A stretch of DNA of 51,797 nucleotides from Rubrivivax sp. (GTDB lineage Bacteria; Pseudomonadota; Gammaproteobacteria; Burkholderiales; Burkholderiaceae_C), in NCBI GenBank assembly GCA_022842595.1, contig JALHPF010000036.1, forward strand, positions 1 through 51,797. The letters run 5' to 3'. The translations under genes were made by a program, and so were the position numbers. Below are positions 13,644-23,229 of the stretch, piece by piece. The first letter of the stretch is position 1, and each line of letters begins with the position of its first letter. The notes below the pieces were generated by a model. The model was not told the origin of the DNA. It saw nothing but the letters and a program-made list of their open reading frames with translations, and searched no databases.

Positions 13644-15320
13644 ATGAGCATCAATCGCCGTTCCAAGAACATCACCGAAGGCGTGGCGCGCGCGCCGAAC
13701 CGTTCCATGTACTACGGCATGGGCTACACCGACGGCGACTTCGGCAAACCCATGATCGGCGTGGCCAATGGCCACAGCACCATCACCCCCTGCAACAGCG
13801 GCTTGCAGAAGCTGGCCGATGCCGCGGTGGCCGGCCTGAAGGCTGCGGGTGCCAACCCGCAGGTGTTCGGCACGCCCACCATCAGCGACGGCATGGCGAT
13901 GGGCACCGAGGGCATGAAATACAGCCTGGTGTCGCGCGAAGTCATCGCCGACTGCGTGGAAACCTGTGTGGGCGGCCAGTGGCTCGACGGCGTGCTCGTC
14001 ATCGGTGGCTGCGACAAGAACATGCCAGGCGGCATGATGGGCATGCTGCGCGCCAACGTGCCGGCCATCTACGTCTACGGCGGCACCATCCTGCCCGGCC
14101 GCTACAAGGGCCAGGACCTGAACATCGTCAGCGTCTTCGAAGCCGTGGGCCAGTTCAGTGCCGGCAAGATGAGCGAGGAAGACTTCTGCCAGATCGAGAA
14201 GCGCGCCATTCCTGGCAGCGGCAGCTGCGGCGGCATGTACACGGCCAACACCATGTCCTCAGCGTTCGAGGCGCTGGGCATGAGCCTGCCGTTCGCGTCC
14301 ACGATGGCCAACGTCGAAGACCCGATCGTCGCCCACACCCAGGAGGCCGCCCGCATCCTGGTGGAAGCGGTGAAGGCCGACCTGAAGCCGCGCGACATCG
14401 TCACCAAGAAGTCGATAGAAAATGCCGTGGCCGTGATCATGGCCACCGGCGGCAGCACGAATGCCGTGCTGCACTTCCTGGCCATCGCGCATGCCGCCGA
14501 AGTCGAATGGACGATCGACGACTTCGAGCGTGTGCGCCAGCGCACCCCCGTGCTCTGCGACCTGAAGCCCAGCGGCAAGTACCTGGCCATCGACCTGCAC
14601 CGCGCCGGCGGCATCCCGGCGGTGATGAAGGTGCTGCTCGAAGCCGGCCTGCTGCATGGCGACTGCATCACCATCACCGGCAAGACCGTGGCCGAGAACC
14701 TGGCCGGGGTGCCTGCGCTGCGCACGGACCAGGACGTGATCCGCCCCGCCAGCCACCCCATCTACGCCGATGGCCACCTGGCCATCCTGAAGGGCAATCT
14801 CAGCCCGGAAGGCTGCGTCGCGAAGATCACCGGCCTGAAGAACCCGGTGATGACTGGCCCGGCGCGGGTGTTCGACGACGAACAAAGCGCACTGGCGGCG
14901 ATCATGGCGAACAAGATCGTCGCCGGCGACGTGATGGTGCTGCGCTACCTCGGCCCCAGGGGTGGCCCGGGCATGCCCGAGATGCTCGCACCCACCGGCG
15001 CGCTGATCGGCCAGGGCCTGGGCGAGAGCGTGGGCCTCATCACCGACGGCCGCTTCAGTGGCGGCACCTGGGGCATGGTGGTGGGCCATGTCGCGCCCGA
15101 GGCCTTTGCCGGCGGCTTGATCGCGCTGGTGCACGAGGGCGACAGCATCACCATCGACTCGCACCAGCGCCTGCTGCAGCTGAACGTGGACGACGCCGAG
15201 ATCGCGCGCCGGCGCGCCCAGTGGCAGCAGCCGGCGCCGCGCTATACGCGCGGCGTGCTGGCGAAATTTGCGCGCAACGCCAATAGCGCCAGCCGCGGTG
15301 CGGTGCTCGACGCCGACTGA
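13644..15320 (+). CDS. ilvD: Dihydroxy-acid dehydratase
   Basis: 558 residues. It dehydrates 2,3-dihydroxyisovalerate and dihydroxymethylvalerate in valine, isoleucine and leucine synthesis. The iron-sulphur ligands are visible: C50 in ITPCNSGL, C123 in GCDKNMPGG and C195 in GSGSCGGMYTANTM. The length (558 rather than the ~615 of E. coli) is that of the shorter form thought to carry an oxygen-stable [2Fe-2S] cluster. The C-terminal GLITDGRFSGGTWGMVVGHV stretch is intact. It is monocistronic and divergent from lgt. Confidence 0.97.
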   Translation: MSINRRSKNITEGVARAPNRSMYYGMGYTDGDFGKPMIGVANGHSTITPCNSGLQKLADAAVAGLKAAGANPQVFGTPTISDGMAMGTEGMKYSLVSREVIADCVETCVGGQWLDGVLVIGGCDKNMPGGMMGMLRANVPAIYVYGGTILPGRYKGQDLNIVSVFEAVGQFSAGKMSEEDFCQIEKRAIPGSGSCGGMYTANTMSSAFEALGMSLPFASTMANVEDPIVAHTQEAARILVEAVKADLKPRDIVTKKSIENAVAVIMATGGSTNAVLHFLAIAHAAEVEWTIDDFERVRQRTPVLCDLKPSGKYLAIDLHRAGGIPAVMKVLLEAGLLHGDCITITGKTVAENLAGVPALRTDQDVIRPASHPIYADGHLAILKGNLSPEGCVAKITGLKNPVMTGPARVFDDEQSALAAIMANKIVAGDVMVLRYLGPRGGPGMPEMLAPTGALIGQGLGESVGLITDGRFSGGTWGMVVGHVAPEAFAGGLIALVHEGDSITIDSHQRLLQLNVDDAEIARRRAQWQQPAPRYTRGVLAKFARNANSASRGAVLDAD

Positions 15321-15362
15321 GGAAGGCGCGAACAGCGAACCGCGACGGACGAGGGGCTGCGG

Positions 15363-15701
15363 CTACAGCCGCGGCTCGGAAGAGCCAGGCGAACGCTTGG
15401 TGCTGGAACCGGCCATCGTGCTGGCGCGGCGCTGGGCGTCGTCGCGGGCCTTGTCCACCAGGCCCTTGCGGCGGGCGTCCAGGCCCAGGTGTTCCATGGC
15501 GCGTTCGCGGCGCTGGGCCTTGCGGTCGTCCATCTTCTGCATGGCGCGGCGCTGCGTGACGCCGGTGGCGTCGGCCACGGCCCACCAGACCAGGGCGCCG
15601 GCAAAAGGCGCCAGCACCCACCACCAGGCCCAGGAAGCCGTTGGCCCGAAATCGGTGACTTTCGCCAACAACAACAGCACGCCGATGATGACCAGAGGCA
15701 T
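15363..15701 (-). CDS. Small Trp-rich membrane protein (TIGR04438 type)
   Basis: 112 residues. The start MPLVIIGVLLLLAKVTDFGP is followed by SWAWWWVLAPFAGALVWWA, giving two membrane segments, and then by a basic, Arg-rich cytoplasmic tail (RRAMQKMDDRKAQRRER). This is the layout of the small Trp-rich protein family found in Burkholderiales. Its function is unknown. It is convergent with ilvD (42-base gap, containing a GCGGCT / AGCCGC hairpin near 15359-15372) and divergent from the PEP-CTERM gene. Confidence 0.85.
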   Translation of the reverse strand: MPLVIIGVLLLLAKVTDFGPTASWAWWWVLAPFAGALVWWAVADATGVTQRRAMQKMDDRKAQRRERAMEHLGLDARRKGLVDKARDDAQRRASTMAGSSTKRSPGSSEPRL

Positions 15702-15796
15702 CGCTTACTCCATTTGGGCGCACGTGGGCACCCGCCGTTTCAATGTAGCTCAGCCCCGGGGTTGCGAACCCGCTTGCCTGCCCCCAACATCCTGGG

Positions 15797-16300
15797 ATGC
15801 GTGGGTTTTGCACTTTCTTCCTTCTGACGGCACTGGCCTGGCCCTGGCCAGGCTCGGCGGCGGCGGCCGAGCGCGTCATCGATCTGTCCAGCGGCACCGG
15901 TTCATTCGTCGGCGACGGCCCGTTGCTCAAGGACGGCGACGACTTCATCACCTTCACCAACCTGTCACCAGGCACCTACAGCTACCGCTTCACGTTGTCA
16001 GGCGAGGGCATCGAAGGCCTGGCTGCCAATGTCAACGGCCAGAATGCGGGCACCTTCACGGTGGGTGAACGCAGCTTCGCAGGGCTGGAAGGCCGCGACA
16101 ACGGCTCGTTCACCGTGCAGATCACCGGCCGGCCGGCCGGCAACGCGGCCTACCAGGGCGTGCTCACGGTCACACCCGAGCCCGTGCCCGAACCCGCGGG
16201 CCCCCTGCTGCTGTTGGGCGGCGTGGCGGCACTGGCCGGGTGGGCGGGCTGGTTGCGACTGAAGCAGCCCGCCGCAGCGAAGGGCGAGCCGCTGGCCTGA
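15797..16300 (+). CDS. PEP-CTERM-sorted exported protein
   Basis: 167 residues with a signal peptide (MRGFCTFFLLTALAWPWPGS then AAAAE). A beta-rich middle follows (ERVIDLSSGTGSFVGDGPLL), then the sorting signal: VPEPAGP, a hydrophobic helix LLLLGGVAALAGWAGW and basic residues RLK. PEP-CTERM proteins are cut and anchored by exosortase and usually end up at the outer surface or in exopolysaccharide. No exosortase gene is in the window. The tail after the basic residues (QPAAAKGEPLA) is longer than usual. The ATG at 15797 has only a weak ribosome-binding site. Confidence 0.78.
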   Translation: MRGFCTFFLLTALAWPWPGSAAAAERVIDLSSGTGSFVGDGPLLKDGDDFITFTNLSPGTYSYRFTLSGEGIEGLAANVNGQNAGTFTVGERSFAGLEGRDNGSFTVQITGRPAGNAAYQGVLTVTPEPVPEPAGPLLLLGGVAALAGWAGWLRLKQPAAAKGEPLA

Positions 16301-16310
16301 ACTGCCCGGC

Positions 16311-18287
<1,977 letters not shown>

Positions 18288-18408
18288 GGCACGGTCTCCT
18301 GGTTTGCAGATTCTTGAAGATTCTTGACTCTGAAGCTACGGCGGGGCTCTGACTGACGCCTTACTCGAAGGACCTCGATAAGGCTCAAGCCTACAATCCG
18401 CCCGCCCT

Positions 18409-18420
18409 CGGGTTAACCCG
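18409..18420. promoter_or_regulatory. 12-bp palindrome CGGGTTAACCCG upstream of the UPF0114 gene
   Basis: A perfect 12-base palindrome, 23 bases before the start codon of the gene at 18444 and within the divergent acs / UPF0114 promoter region. TACAAT (18392-18397) just upstream could serve as a -10 box for the rightward gene, although no good -35 is seen. It may be an operator. Confidence 0.35.
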
Positions 18421-18443
18421 GAATTTCCTGCACTAAAACAGCC

Positions 18444-19049
18444 ATGGCCACACCGCCGAAAGCCGAAACAGCCCGCCTGGGCCTGCTGCCCAGCTTCATC
18501 TTCGCCAGCCGCTGGCTGCAGTTGCCGCTGTATCTGGGGCTGATCGTCGCGCAGTGCGTCTACGTCTTCCATTTCTGGGTGGAACTGGTGCACCTGATCG
18601 AAGCCGTGTTCGGCGACAAGGAAGCGCTGGCCAAGCTGGTGTCGAGCATCGGCTACAAGGCGGACGAAGGCTGGGTGCCGCAGCTCAACGAGACCGTGAT
18701 CATGCTCGTGGTGCTGGCCCTGATCGACGTGGTGATGATCAGCAACCTGCTCATCATGGTCATCGTCGGCGGCTACGAGACCTTCGTCTCGCGCATGAAC
18801 CTCGAAGGCCACCCCGACCAACCGGAATGGCTGAACCACGTGAACGCCAGCGTGCTGAAGGTGAAGCTGGCCACGGCCATCATCGGCATCAGCAGCATCC
18901 ACCTGCTGAAGACCTTCATCAATGCGCAGAACTACACCGAGAAGGTGCTGCTCTGGCAGACGCTGATCCATGTAGCCTTCCTGTTTTCGGCACTGGCCAT
19001 CGCACTGGCCGACCGGCTGATGGCGCCCATGGCCGGCGACAAGCACTGA
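18444..19049 (+). CDS. UPF0114 / TIGR00645 (YqhA-like) membrane protein
   Basis: 201 residues with four membrane segments at about 30-50, 85-112, 135-150 and 165-185. The run IDVVMISNLLIMVIVGGYET followed by FVSRM is the family signature, as is SSIHLLKTFIN. The role is not established. The sequence suggests a small inner-membrane channel or scaffold-like protein. The gene is followed after 16 bases by the CaCA antiporter gene on the same strand, so the two may be co-transcribed. Confidence 0.88.
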   Translation: MATPPKAETARLGLLPSFIFASRWLQLPLYLGLIVAQCVYVFHFWVELVHLIEAVFGDKEALAKLVSSIGYKADEGWVPQLNETVIMLVVLALIDVVMISNLLIMVIVGGYETFVSRMNLEGHPDQPEWLNHVNASVLKVKLATAIIGISSIHLLKTFINAQNYTEKVLLWQTLIHVAFLFSALAIALADRLMAPMAGDKH

Positions 19050-19065
19050 AAGCGAGACACGGACG

Positions 19066-20154
19066 ATGAACTTCCTGTTGTTTGCCGTGGGCCTGGTGGC
19101 CCTTGTCGTGGGCGCCAGCCTGCTGGTGCGGGGCGCTTCGAAACTGGCGCTGTCGTTCGGCATTTCACCCCTGGTGGTGGGCCTGACGATCGTCGCCTTC
19201 GGCACCAGTGCACCGGAAGTGGCCGTCTCGGTGGGCGCGGTCCTGGACGGCAAGACCGACCTCGCCGTCGGCAACGTGGTCGGCAGCAACATCTTCAACG
19301 TGCTCTTCATCCTGGGCATCAGCGCCCTGATCACGCCGCTGGTGGTGAACCTGCAGCTCATTCGCCAGGAAGTGCCCATCATGCTGGGCGCGTCGCTCCT
19401 GCTTCTGGCGCTGGGGCTCGACGGACGCATCAGCTTCACCGACTCGGCTCTGATGCTGGCGTTGATGATCGCCTACACGGCCTTCCTGGTCATTCAGTCA
19501 CGCCGCGAAAGCCAAACAGCGCAGGCTGCGATGAGCGAAGAGGTCGGTGTCGTCGTGCCCGGCGCCTGGGACAGCAAGCTGCCGGCGCAGCTGCTGCTCA
19601 TCGCTGCCGGCCTGGTGGCGCTGGTGTTCGGTTCCGAATGGCTGGTGACGGCAGCGGTGTCGTTTGCCAAGCAGCTCGGGGTGAGCGACCTCGTCATCGG
19701 TCTGACGATCGTCGCCGCCGGCACGTCGATGCCCGAGGTGGCCACGTCGATCACCGCAGCCATCAAGGGCGAGCGCGACATCGCCGTAGGCAACGTGGTG
19801 GGCAGCAACACCTTCAACATCCTGGGCTGCCTCGGGATTTCGGGCATGGTGTCGGGCGACCTGGGCCTGGTGCTCGCGCCTTCGCTGCTGACCTTCGACA
19901 TCTGGGTGATGCTGGCGGTGGCGCTGGCCTGCCTGCCCGTGTTCCTGAGCGGCCGCGAGATCGCGCGCTGGGAAGGCGGCGTGTTCCTGGGCTACTACGT
20001 GGCCTACGTGGCCTACCTGATCCTGGCTGCACAGCAACATGACGCCCTGCCCCACTTCAGCAGTGCCATGCTCAGCTTCGTGGTGCCGCTGACGCTGGTG
20101 ACGCTCGTGGCTTCGCTGCTGCGGCCTGCGGCCAGAGGCCCGAAGTCCGGTTAG
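19066..20154 (+). CDS. CaCA-family calcium/sodium antiporter (YrbG-like)
   Basis: 362 residues with about ten membrane segments and the two inverted alpha repeats of the family: GTSAPEVAVSVGAVLDGK with AVGNVVGSNIFN in the first half, and GTSMPEVATSITAAIKGE with AVGNVVGSNTFN in the second. The Glu in each GTSxPE motif binds the cation. It exchanges Ca2+ (or another cation) for Na+ or H+. It is convergent with the Mnh antiporter operon, and this part of the genome is thus devoted to cation homeostasis. Confidence 0.92.
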   Translation: MNFLLFAVGLVALVVGASLLVRGASKLALSFGISPLVVGLTIVAFGTSAPEVAVSVGAVLDGKTDLAVGNVVGSNIFNVLFILGISALITPLVVNLQLIRQEVPIMLGASLLLLALGLDGRISFTDSALMLALMIAYTAFLVIQSRRESQTAQAAMSEEVGVVVPGAWDSKLPAQLLLIAAGLVALVFGSEWLVTAAVSFAKQLGVSDLVIGLTIVAAGTSMPEVATSITAAIKGERDIAVGNVVGSNTFNILGCLGISGMVSGDLGLVLAPSLLTFDIWVMLAVALACLPVFLSGREIARWEGGVFLGYYVAYVAYLILAAQQHDALPHFSSAMLSFVVPLTLVTLVASLLRPAARGPKSG

Positions 20155-20161
20155 CGGGTCT

Positions 20162-20512
20162 TCAGCCTTCGGGCTGGTCGGGCGGCACCGGCGCTTTCGA
20201 CGGCAGCCTCAGATGCAGCCCGGCCATGGCCAGCAGGTTGGCCGACACCGGTGCGGTGACGAAGACGAACAGCGTGATCAGCAGCACCTGCAGCCCCGCC
20301 ACGCCCTGCGCCCAGCTGACGAGCAGGCTGGCCAGCAGCACGCCGCCCACGCCCAGGGTGCTGGCCTTGGTGGGCGCGTGCAGGCGCATGTAGAAGTCGC
20401 CGAAACGCACCAGCCCCACGGCACCCACAAGCGCAAACGCGCCACCGACGACGAGCAGCAGCGCCGCCGGCACCTGCACCCACAGCGGCAGGCTTTCCAA
20501 GGTGTTCGTCAT
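20162..20512 (-). CDS. mnhG: Na+/H+ antiporter subunit G
   Basis: 116 residues with three membrane segments. VGGAFALVGAVGLVRFGDFY followed by MRLHAPTKASTLGVGG is the standard MnhG/PhaG/MrpG signature. It is the last gene of the leftward six-gene Mrp-type operon and begins 20 bases after the stop of mnhF. The subunit is required for assembly of the complete Na+(K+)/H+ antiporter complex in the inner membrane. Confidence 0.93.
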   Translation of the reverse strand: MTNTLESLPLWVQVPAALLLVVGGAFALVGAVGLVRFGDFYMRLHAPTKASTLGVGGVLLASLLVSWAQGVAGLQVLLITLFVFVTAPVSANLLAMAGLHLRLPSKAPVPPDQPEG

Positions 20513-20532
20513 GTGGCTGGCCTTCCTTCAGT

Positions 20533-20805
20533 TCATTCGATGACGTCGCCGCGCGCCAGATAGCGCCCGAGCGCGACCGTGGACACGAAGCCCAGCAGCG
20601 CGATGATCAGTGCCGCCTCGAACAGCAGCAGCGTGCTCAGCCGCAGGCCGAGCAGGATCGCCAGGGCCACGGCGTTGACGTACAGCGTGTCCAGCGCCAG
20701 CACGCGATCGGTGATCTCAGGGCCGCGCAGCAGCCGCCACAGGCACAGGGCCACGGCCGCGGCAATGGCCAGGATCGCGAAGTCGAGTGCCCAGGCCAGG
20801 ATCAT
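20533..20805 (-). CDS. mnhF: Na+/H+ antiporter subunit F
   Basis: 90 residues with three membrane segments. LWRLLRGPEITDRVLALDTL is the MnhF/PhaF signature, with the conserved RGP and D-R-x-x-A-L-D residues. The start overlaps the end of mnhE by 4 bases (ATGA), showing translational coupling. It is a small membrane subunit of the Mrp-type antiporter, in some species tied to cholate or Na+ efflux. Confidence 0.93.
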   Translation of the reverse strand: MILAWALDFAILAIAAAVALCLWRLLRGPEITDRVLALDTLYVNAVALAILLGLRLSTLLLFEAALIIALLGFVSTVALGRYLARGDVIE

Positions 20806-21290
20806 CCGAAGATCTCCTTCAACGGCGCTTCGTAGCGCTGCTTCATGTCGGCCACCATGGCCGCGGCGTCGCTGCAGTCCAGCGCATGGACCAGGATCAG
20901 CCGGCGCTTGTCGTCGACCACGCAGCTGACGGTACCGGGTGTCATGGTGATGATGGCCGCCAGCAGCGTGACGGCCATCGGGTGCTGCACGTCCAGCGGC
21001 ACGTTCAGCCAGGCCGGCTGCGGGTCCGAACGCGGGGACAGCACGATGCGCGCGACCGCCAGGTTGGCCACCACGATGTCATGCAGCACCACGAACACCA
21101 GCCGCAGTGCGGCGGGCCAGGAACGCACCTGCGTCGGCGCGCCCAGAAATCCATGCAGCAGGCGCGGCACCACCAGGCCCAGCAAGGCCGCGGTGATCAG
21201 GTTGCCCGGGGCAAGGCTTTGCTGCAGCAGCAGCCAGGTGGCCGCAAGCAGCAGCGACATCACGGGGTGGGCCAGCCAGCGTGCCTTCAT
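20802..21290 (-). CDS. mnhE: Na+/H+ antiporter subunit E
   Basis: 162 residues from the ATG at 21290. Two N-terminal membrane segments are followed by the cytoplasmic domain with MAVTLLAAIITMTPGTVSCV and LILVHALDCSD, both typical of MnhE/PhaE. The start overlaps the end of mnhD by 4 bases. It belongs to the membrane Mrp-type antiporter complex. Confidence 0.93.
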   Translation of the reverse strand: MKARWLAHPVMSLLLAATWLLLQQSLAPGNLITAALLGLVVPRLLHGFLGAPTQVRSWPAALRLVFVVLHDIVVANLAVARIVLSPRSDPQPAWLNVPLDVQHPMAVTLLAAIITMTPGTVSCVVDDKRRLILVHALDCSDAAAMVADMKQRYEAPLKEIFG

Positions 21291-22864
21291 GGGGTGCCTG
21301 ACGGTTGCGGAATGCGATAGGGGCGCACGGTATCGGCTTGCGCGCCCCCCATTTCGGGCAGCACGGCGCGTGCGTAAGCGTCGCGGTCCGTCAATTGCGC
21401 GGCAGCTGCGGCGGTATAGCGCTGCATGGGCCCGGCCCACACCGAAAGCAGCACGCTCATCAGCAGCAACGCCATCGTTGCGGCCAGCAGCTTGGGGCTC
21501 GAGCCAGCAGAGGCGCCTTGCACGTCGTGCCGCACCGACCAGAACAGGATGCTGCCAGCACGCGCCAGCCCCACCAGCGTGAAGAAGCCGACGACCAGCA
21601 CCACCACCCACACCGCCACCGCCCAGGGGTGCGTGCTGGCGGCCTGCAGCAGCATCAGCTTGCCGATGAAGCCTGGCAGCGGCGGCAGGCCGGCGTTCGA
21701 CGCCGCGGCCAGCAGCAGCATCAGCCCCAGCAGGGCCGGCTGGGCCACCGGGCTGCAGGGCTCCAGGCGGTCGGCCATCGGCCCGCGCTGCGAGGACACC
21801 AGTTCAGACAGCAGGAACAGGCCGGCGATGACCAGCGTCGAATTGACCAGGTAGTACATCGCCGCCGACCAGGCGGCCGCCCCGAACAGGCCGATGGCCG
21901 CGACGATGGTGCCTACCGAGGCCACCGTCAGCCAGGCGATCAGCCGCGGCAGCGTATGCGAGGCCAGCGCCCCGGCCACGCCGACGACGCTGGTGGCCAG
22001 CGCAATCGGCAGCAGTAGCGGTTGCACCGTGAAGGCTGAAGCCCCGGCGTCGGCACCGAAGATGACACCGTGCACCCGCCAGATGGCATAGACGCCGACT
22101 TTCGTCATGATCGCAAACAGCGCAGCCACCGGCGCACTGGCGGCGGCATAGGTGCCCGGCAGCCACATCGCCAGTGGCACCAGTGCGGCCTTGAAGCCGA
22201 ACACCACCAGCAGCAGCAGCGCGCCGGCCTGCAGCAGGGCCGCTTCCGGCGCGGCCACCTTGGGTACGCGCAAGGCCAGGTCGGCCATGTTCAGCGTGCC
22301 CGTCTGCGCATACAGCAGCGAAACCCCCACCAGGAACAGCGCCGAAGCCGCCAGGTTCAGCACCACGTACTGCGTGCCGATGCGCAGGCGGTCGCGGCCC
22401 AGGCCGTGCGTCATCAGCACGTAGCTGGCGATCAGCAGCACCTCGAAGAAGACGAACAGGTTGAACAGGTCGCCGGTGAGGAAGGCACCGTTCAGGCCCA
22501 TCAGCTGGAACTGGAACAGAGCGTGAAAGTGGCGGCCATGCGCGTCCCAGCCGCCCGTGGCGTACAGCAGCACCGGCACGGCAACAGCCGCCGTCAGCGC
22601 CAGCATCAGTGCGGCCAGCCGGTCGACCACCAGCACGATGCCAAAGGGCGCCGGCCACTCGCCCAGCCGGTACACCGTCAGCACCCCGGTGGCCGCCTGC
22701 TCGACGAGCCGGAAGGCCAACACGGCCCCCAGCAGCACCGACGCCAGCGCGATACGCCGCGCCCAGGGCCGGCGGGCCTCGTCGTCGCCCAGCAGCAGCA
22801 GCACCACCGCCGTGAAAAGCGGCAGCAGCACCGGCAGAACCGGCAGTTGGTCGGCGAAATTCAT
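21287..22864 (-). CDS. mnhD: Na+/H+ antiporter subunit D
   Basis: 525 residues from the ATG at 22864, which overlaps the stop of mnhC. It is homologous to the NuoL/M/N subunits of complex I, with about 14 membrane segments and the proton-channel family core (LTGDLFNLFVFFEVLLIASY, with the conserved Glu; VAALFAIMTKVGVYAI, with the conserved Lys). It carries part of the ion path of the antiporter. Overlapping longer frames upstream are artefacts. Confidence 0.94.
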   Translation of the reverse strand: MNFADQLPVLPVLLPLFTAVVLLLLGDDEARRPWARRIALASVLLGAVLAFRLVEQAATGVLTVYRLGEWPAPFGIVLVVDRLAALMLALTAAVAVPVLLYATGGWDAHGRHFHALFQFQLMGLNGAFLTGDLFNLFVFFEVLLIASYVLMTHGLGRDRLRIGTQYVVLNLAASALFLVGVSLLYAQTGTLNMADLALRVPKVAAPEAALLQAGALLLLVVFGFKAALVPLAMWLPGTYAAASAPVAALFAIMTKVGVYAIWRVHGVIFGADAGASAFTVQPLLLPIALATSVVGVAGALASHTLPRLIAWLTVASVGTIVAAIGLFGAAAWSAAMYYLVNSTLVIAGLFLLSELVSSQRGPMADRLEPCSPVAQPALLGLMLLLAAASNAGLPPLPGFIGKLMLLQAASTHPWAVAVWVVVLVVGFFTLVGLARAGSILFWSVRHDVQGASAGSSPKLLAATMALLLMSVLLSVWAGPMQRYTAAAAAQLTDRDAYARAVLPEMGGAQADTVRPYRIPQPSGTP

Positions 22865-23229
22865 CGCTCGCCCTCGGCCTTCTTTGGCGGCGCAACCGGA
22901 TCGGGCTTGCCGTCGACGTGGTCGCTGCCGTTGTCGTGGCGGCTGCGCAGTGCCAGTTCGATGACGAAGCCGGTGGTGGCGAAGCCGATGACGATGGCGG
23001 TGAGCACCAGCGCCTGCGGCAGCGGGTCGGCCACGTTCGGGCCGCGGTCGACGATGGGCGCGGCATTCGTCCACAGCCGGCCCATCGCGAAGATGAAAAC
23101 GTTGACGCCATAGCCGATCAGCGACAGGCCCAGCACCACCGGGAAGGTGCGCCCGCGCAGCAGCAGGTAGATGCCGGTGGCGGTGACAATGCCGATGCCG
23201 CTGGCGACCAGGGCTTCCATGCTGAACAT
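22861..23229 (-). CDS. mnhC: Na+/H+ antiporter subunit C
   Basis: 122 residues with three membrane segments, a NuoK homologue. GIYLLLRGRTFPVVLGLSLI and DPLPQALVLTAIVIGFATTG are characteristic of MnhC/PhaC. The start overlaps the stop of the fused subunit A/B gene (TGATG). The C-terminal cytoplasmic tail is hydrophilic and Lys/Pro-rich. Confidence 0.94.
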   Translation of the reverse strand: MFSMEALVASGIGIVTATGIYLLLRGRTFPVVLGLSLIGYGVNVFIFAMGRLWTNAAPIVDRGPNVADPLPQALVLTAIVIGFATTGFVIELALRSRHDNGSDHVDGKPDPVAPPKKAEGER